In this document: piece after piece, positions 60,767 through 64,000 of the stretch
Position numbering within the stretch: the stretch's first letter is position 1
Layout: every line of letters starts with the position of its first letter
Assembly: GCA_964506245.1 (NCBI GenBank)
Contig: CAZDKK010000015.1
Location: 24,589-88,588 of the forward strand
Source: CAZDKK01 sp964506245
Lineage (GTDB): Bacteria; Eisenbacteria; RBG-16-71-46; CAIMUX01; WJJG01
Length of the DNA stretch: 64,000 nucleotides
Reading direction: 5' to 3'
The notes under the pieces: generated by a model
Database searches by the model: none
Told to the model about the DNA's origin: nothing
What the model saw: the letters and a program-made list of their open reading frames with translations, nothing else
Program-made: the position numbers and the translations under genes

Positions 60767-63493
60767 CTATCGGATGCGCAGCAGCCGCCCGCCGAGGTCG
60801 CCCTCGCCCGCCCGCAGCACGTAGAGGTAGACCCCCGCCGGCACCTCGCGCCCCTGCGCGTCGCGGCCATCCCACTGCAGCGCCTGCTGCCCGGCCTCGA
60901 AGCGGCCGGCCAGCTCGCGCACGCGCCGGCCCTGCAAATCGAAGATCTCAGCGCGCACCTGCCCCGCGCGCCCCACGGCGAAGCGCAGCGCGGCCGGCCC
61001 GGCCGTCGGATTGGGCCACGTGCCGAGCGACTCGAGGCCCCGCGCCCACCCGCTCTCCGGGACCCCTTGCGACGCCTCGACCACGAACCAAGCGGCCTCC
61101 ATGCACGGCCCGCGCTCCTGGCCGTCGAAGGCGTAGGCGCGCCAGTAGTAGGTCCCGTTCGCGAGCGGCGGACTGACCGTCCAAGCGGTCGTCGCCTGCC
61201 CCTCGGGGACGCCGTCGACCGAGGTCACCAGGTCGGTCAGCAGCTCATCGGCGAAAACCTGGAAGCCATAGGTGAGCTGCGTGCCCGGGTTCGGGTCGCT
61301 GGCGTTGGAGATCGTGAGCGCGGGCACCGGCGTCGTGACGGTCGCGCCGATCCCCGGGCTGACGAGCGCTGGCGCCGTCGGCGGCAGATTGCTGCCCGAG
61401 AGCGCGGCAATCTGGATGTCGTCGACGTACCAGCCCTCGCGACCCGTGTTGCCGTCACTGCAGAAGCGGAAGCGGAGCTGCGCCTGCCCGACCTGGCCCG
61501 TCAGGGTGATCGTCTCCTGCCGCCAGTCGAACGCGCCGGAAAAGACGGGTGTGTCGGCCGGCAGCGGACCCGGCTGGCTGCCCGTGCGGATGGTGTGCGT
61601 GTAGCCGCCTTCGGGCGTGATCTGCTGCCAGGCCCCGCCGTCGACCGACAGCTCGATCAGTCCGCCGTCGTACGCGCGGCCCGGGTAGGAGCTGCTGGCC
61701 TCGGCTTCCATCCAGTGCCAGAAGGTGATCCGCGTCATCGCGCCCATCGCGAAGGCGGGCGTCACCAGGCGGCCGTCCGCGAGGCTGGCGTAGGTGCCGC
61801 CGGACGCCGTGGCGCCGAACTTCCAGCTGTGTGAGCCGCCGGGGGTGTGGTTGCGCAGCGCGCTCACGTGCCATTCGTCCGTGTAGCCGCTGCCCGCCTC
61901 GTGGATCCAGGCGCCGGGCCCGGACTCGATCGTGTCGCTGAAGATGACCGGCAGGTCGCCGACGAGCCACTCGAAGTCGTACGCCAGTGCGAAGCCGTCG
62001 GCTTCGACGGCTACGGTCACGACCAGGCGATGGCCCAGGGGGCAGCTCGGGTCGACACTGAAGGTGAGCGGATCCCCCGCGTTGCTGCCGGTCGCACCGG
62101 CCGCAATGGTGCCGATCGACGCGGCCGCGTCACCGATCATCACGTAGGCATCGTCACTCCGCAGGGTGATCTGGCAGTTGGGCGCCGCGGCGATCGGGCT
62201 CGTGTTCTCCAACGTCACCACGAGATCCAGCGTCTCGCCAGGATCGGGCTTCTGATCCCCGTTGCCGCCCGAGAGGGTCATCGCGTCCAGCGCCGGATAT
62301 CCACCCGCGACCTTCATGAGATAAAGGCACTTGGGAATGTTCTCCGCCACGAGGCCCGGCACCTCGGCATCCGCGGGCCAGAAGCCCGAGCCATCCACCT
62401 CGGTGCAGAAGCTGAAGGTCCCGTTCTGGTAGTAGGCCCAGTCGGTCGTCGTCCCCGCGCAGGCGTAGAGGACCTCGGGGGGCTGCCCCATCGTGTATCC
62501 GCAGTAGGCCTGCATCGCGGTGCCCATCTGCCGAAACTGAGCGTCGTGCGGCGTGTGCGTCGTCGTGTAAGACCATGGGATCAGGATCAGGCCGGCCACG
62601 CTGTGATAGGAATCATGGGTGATCACGTCGAGCGAATTGTGGAAATTCATCAGCGCCTGGACTTCCGGTTCGGAGTTGGCGGAGGGGCCTCTGTAGGTCT
62701 CGCTGCACGGATCGCTGCTCGAGCCTGTCCCGCCCCACTGGTACGGGTAGTTGCGATTGAGATCCACGCCGTAGCAGCCGCCCGTGGGCGCGCGGCGGTT
62801 CTTGCGCCACATGCCGCCGCCGCCTGGAGCCTGCTGCTCGTTGTAGACGTACCCATCGGGGTTCACGACCGGGACGAAGTAGATCTCACGGTTGTCGACG
62901 AGGAAGGTGATCTCGGGATCCACGCCGTAGCCTTCGCACAGCGTGCGGATCGTCTCGATCTGGACGTTGACCGTGATCGGCTCGCGCGCGTGGTGCACGC
63001 CGTCGAAGGCGACATCGGGCTCGTCGGGCTCGTTCAGGTTCGGGTTGTCCGAGACCTTGAAGGCCCAGATCGTGCGGCCCTCGTGGGTCGTGCCGATCGA
63101 GAACTTCTCGGTCGTGATCTGCGGGTACAGGGCATGGAACTCGTCGAGATAGGCGATCATCTCGCTGTAGGTGTAGAGGTCCCCGAAGTTGCGGTACCCC
63201 TCGCGCTGCGAGACGTAGTACGCTTCCAGGTCCTCGATCTCCACCGTCACGTCCAGCCCGAGGGCGCGCAGCGTTTCGACCTGCTCGGCGCTGCTGACGA
63301 GGATCAGCTCTTCGCCCGGCCGGATCTTCATGATGTCGAGGTCTGGCAGGGCGCGCAACGCCGTGAGCTGGTCTGCCGCTGGCCAGGCAACCCGCACCTG
63401 CATCTGGGGGGTGTCGCTGGTATACGCCTGCGCGCCCGCCGCCAAGGCGAGCGCGACGATGAGCAGGGCGACTGCCATCGAAAGACACTTCAT
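60767..63493 (-). CDS. Exported M14 zinc carboxypeptidase with C-terminal sorting module
   Basis: 908 residues. The signal peptide ends AAGAQA. An N-terminal propeptide (about 25-125) precedes a carboxypeptidase domain with the first zinc motif His168-x-x-Glu171 in DGVHHAREPI, the Arg/Asn region in GVDLNRNYPYQWGG, the third zinc His in ITHDSYHSVAGL and the catalytic Glu in FSFCTEVDG. Beta domains follow (about 405-815), then a FlgD-like module (SLGTWPNPTAGPAALRF, EIFDLQGRRVRELAG) and a GRLLRIR tail. It trims peptides outside the cell. AGGAGG precedes the ATG at 63493. Confidence 0.92.
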   Translation of the reverse strand: MKCLSMAVALLIVALALAAGAQAYTSDTPQMQVRVAWPAADQLTALRALPDLDIMKIRPGEELILVSSAEQVETLRALGLDVTVEIEDLEAYYVSQREGYRNFGDLYTYSEMIAYLDEFHALYPQITTEKFSIGTTHEGRTIWAFKVSDNPNLNEPDEPDVAFDGVHHAREPITVNVQIETIRTLCEGYGVDPEITFLVDNREIYFVPVVNPDGYVYNEQQAPGGGGMWRKNRRAPTGGCYGVDLNRNYPYQWGGTGSSSDPCSETYRGPSANSEPEVQALMNFHNSLDVITHDSYHSVAGLILIPWSYTTTHTPHDAQFRQMGTAMQAYCGYTMGQPPEVLYACAGTTTDWAYYQNGTFSFCTEVDGSGFWPADAEVPGLVAENIPKCLYLMKVAGGYPALDAMTLSGGNGDQKPDPGETLDLVVTLENTSPIAAAPNCQITLRSDDAYVMIGDAAASIGTIAAGATGSNAGDPLTFSVDPSCPLGHRLVVTVAVEADGFALAYDFEWLVGDLPVIFSDTIESGPGAWIHEAGSGYTDEWHVSALRNHTPGGSHSWKFGATASGGTYASLADGRLVTPAFAMGAMTRITFWHWMEAEASSSYPGRAYDGGLIELSVDGGAWQQITPEGGYTHTIRTGSQPGPLPADTPVFSGAFDWRQETITLTGQVGQAQLRFRFCSDGNTGREGWYVDDIQIAALSGSNLPPTAPALVSPGIGATVTTPVPALTISNASDPNPGTQLTYGFQVFADELLTDLVTSVDGVPEGQATTAWTVSPPLANGTYYWRAYAFDGQERGPCMEAAWFVVEASQGVPESGWARGLESLGTWPNPTAGPAALRFAVGRAGQVRAEIFDLQGRRVRELAGRFEAGQQALQWDGRDAQGREVPAGVYLYVLRAGEGDLGGRLLRIR

Positions 63494-63574
63494 GGGGTGC
63501 CTCCTTCCGGACGGGGAACAGCCCCTAGCTCCTTGCCGGGGCCTGATTTGCCTCCATTGATTCTACCATGCTGG

Positions 63575-63596
63575 TTGTGGTGCGAGGATTGGTGAA
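63575..63596 (+). repeat. Dispersed repeat, copy C (inverted)
   Basis: Reverse complement of copy B (63701-63723) over about 20 bp with one mismatch (C for T in the centre). Reads TTGTGGTGCGAGGATTGGTG on the plus strand. Confidence 0.65.
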
Positions 63597-63700
63597 TGTT
63601 CCGGCCCTTGTTCTTGTCCGGAGGTCACTTGGGGGCGGCCGAAGGCTGCCCGCGGATATCGCCGTGCGCATCTGCTGGAGGCGGAGGACGCCAGCCGACC

Positions 63701-63723
63701 GGGTTCACCAATCTTCGCACCAC
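63701..63723 (-). repeat. Dispersed repeat, copy B
   Basis: 23 bp identical to copy A (6723-6745). With copy C it could form a roughly 20-bp stem around a 104-nt loop. Confidence 0.75.
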
Positions 63724-63836
63724 AATCCAAGAGATTGTAGGGCAAATAGATAGCTTGGGTACTCCCCGACCATCGATCCCGGCCAACGATGGCTCCGACC
63801 CGCCGCCGGGATGGCCGGGCGCGGGCGGATGCAACG

Positions 63837-64000
63837 CTATTCCAGACTCCCGCCGGGGGGCACGGAATCCGGATCGCACGGCTGCTCCACCGCAAGGCGC
63901 AGTCTCATCCAGATCCTCAGCGGCTCGGCCTCCTCCGGCGACCCGAATCCCCCGGGACCGCCGCCCTCGCCCCGCGGGGGCCCGCCCCCGGAGCCGCCCC
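63837..64000 (-). CDS. C-terminal end of an unknown protein (runs off right edge)
   Basis: The last 53 or so codons of a minus-strand frame ending at the TAG at 63839-63837. It reads as a Gly/Pro-rich stretch (GGSGGGPPRGEGGG), then PEEAEPLRIWMRLRLAVEQ and a SVPPGGSLE end. Third codon positions are GC-rich, as in genes here. Too short to assign a family. Confidence 0.45.
   Translation of the reverse strand, partial: GGSGGGPPRGEGGGPGGFGSPEEAEPLRIWMRLRLAVEQPCDPDSVPPGGSLE

Larger units (their letters stand above)
63494..63836. other. Intergenic region with an inverted repeat pair
   Basis: 343 bp between the carboxypeptidase start and the end of the right-edge gene. It contains the inverted repeat copies at 63575-63596 and 63701-63723 about 104 nt apart. 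No other gene or clear promoter. Confidence 0.55.

Overview
This is a high-GC bacterial chromosomal window of compact operons on both strands. I see no tRNA, rRNA or CRISPR array. At least six large exported proteins end in a FlgD-like Ig module followed by a short Arg/Leu-rich tail, the arrangement of T9SS-type C-terminal sorting domains. With a GWxTD-type lipoprotein, a giant beta-helix protein and a beta-propeller protein, this points to an uncultured FCB-related lineage such as Candidatus Eisenbacteria. That placement is inference from gene style, not a search result.

Region 1 (1-6.7 kb): the start of an unknown gene running off the left edge, an ADP-ribosylglycohydrolase, a lipid-linked-oligosaccharide-type flippase, signal peptidase I, an IF-1 with an unusual basic N-terminal extension, and a five-S1-domain RNA-binding protein. 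Region 2 (6.7-12.6 kb): a spermidine-synthase-like methyltransferase, a four-gene operon of uncharacterised membrane proteins (7.6-11.3 kb), and a glycosyltransferase. Region 3 (12.7-20 kb, minus strand): exported or surface proteins of unknown role, including a four-repeat beta protein, a Cys-rich protein, a TPR lipoprotein and a 1128-residue sorted protein.

Region 4 (20.3-24.6 kb): citrate lyase with its acyl-carrier subunit fused to the beta subunit (CitD-CitE), then CitF, overlapping a convergent APC-family amino-acid permease. Region 5 (24.8-38.1 kb): a 2697-residue beta-helix/Calx-beta protein containing two 729-bp blocks that are identical in DNA, a beta-propeller protein, a small exported protein and a GWxTD-like lipoprotein. 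Region 6 (38.2-43.8 kb): an ArsR-HTH/methyltransferase fusion whose promoter contains a palindromic operator and predicts a leaderless mRNA, then S-adenosylhomocysteine hydrolase, a RelA/SpoT-fold-like protein with altered motifs, and a gamma-glutamyltranspeptidase. The first two look like a self-regulated SAH-recycling unit.

Region 7 (43.8-49.5 kb): loosely packed and less GC-saturated. It starts with a fragment resembling the zinc-ribbon tail of IS91-type transposases and carries a class-C-beta-lactamase-like hydrolase and an RCC1-repeat protein. It may be an acquired segment. Region 8 (49.5-60.5 kb): an ABC exporter operon (ATPase and two ABC-2 permeases), then envelope-polysaccharide genes: a membrane-anchored sulfatase-fold protein lacking the expected metal-site residues, a flippase, a large GT-C-like membrane protein and a DPM1-like GT2. 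Region 9 (60.8-64 kb): an exported M14 zinc carboxypeptidase and, at the edge, the end of another minus-strand gene. A short dispersed repeat occurs at 6.7 kb and as an inverted pair at 63.6-63.7 kb.
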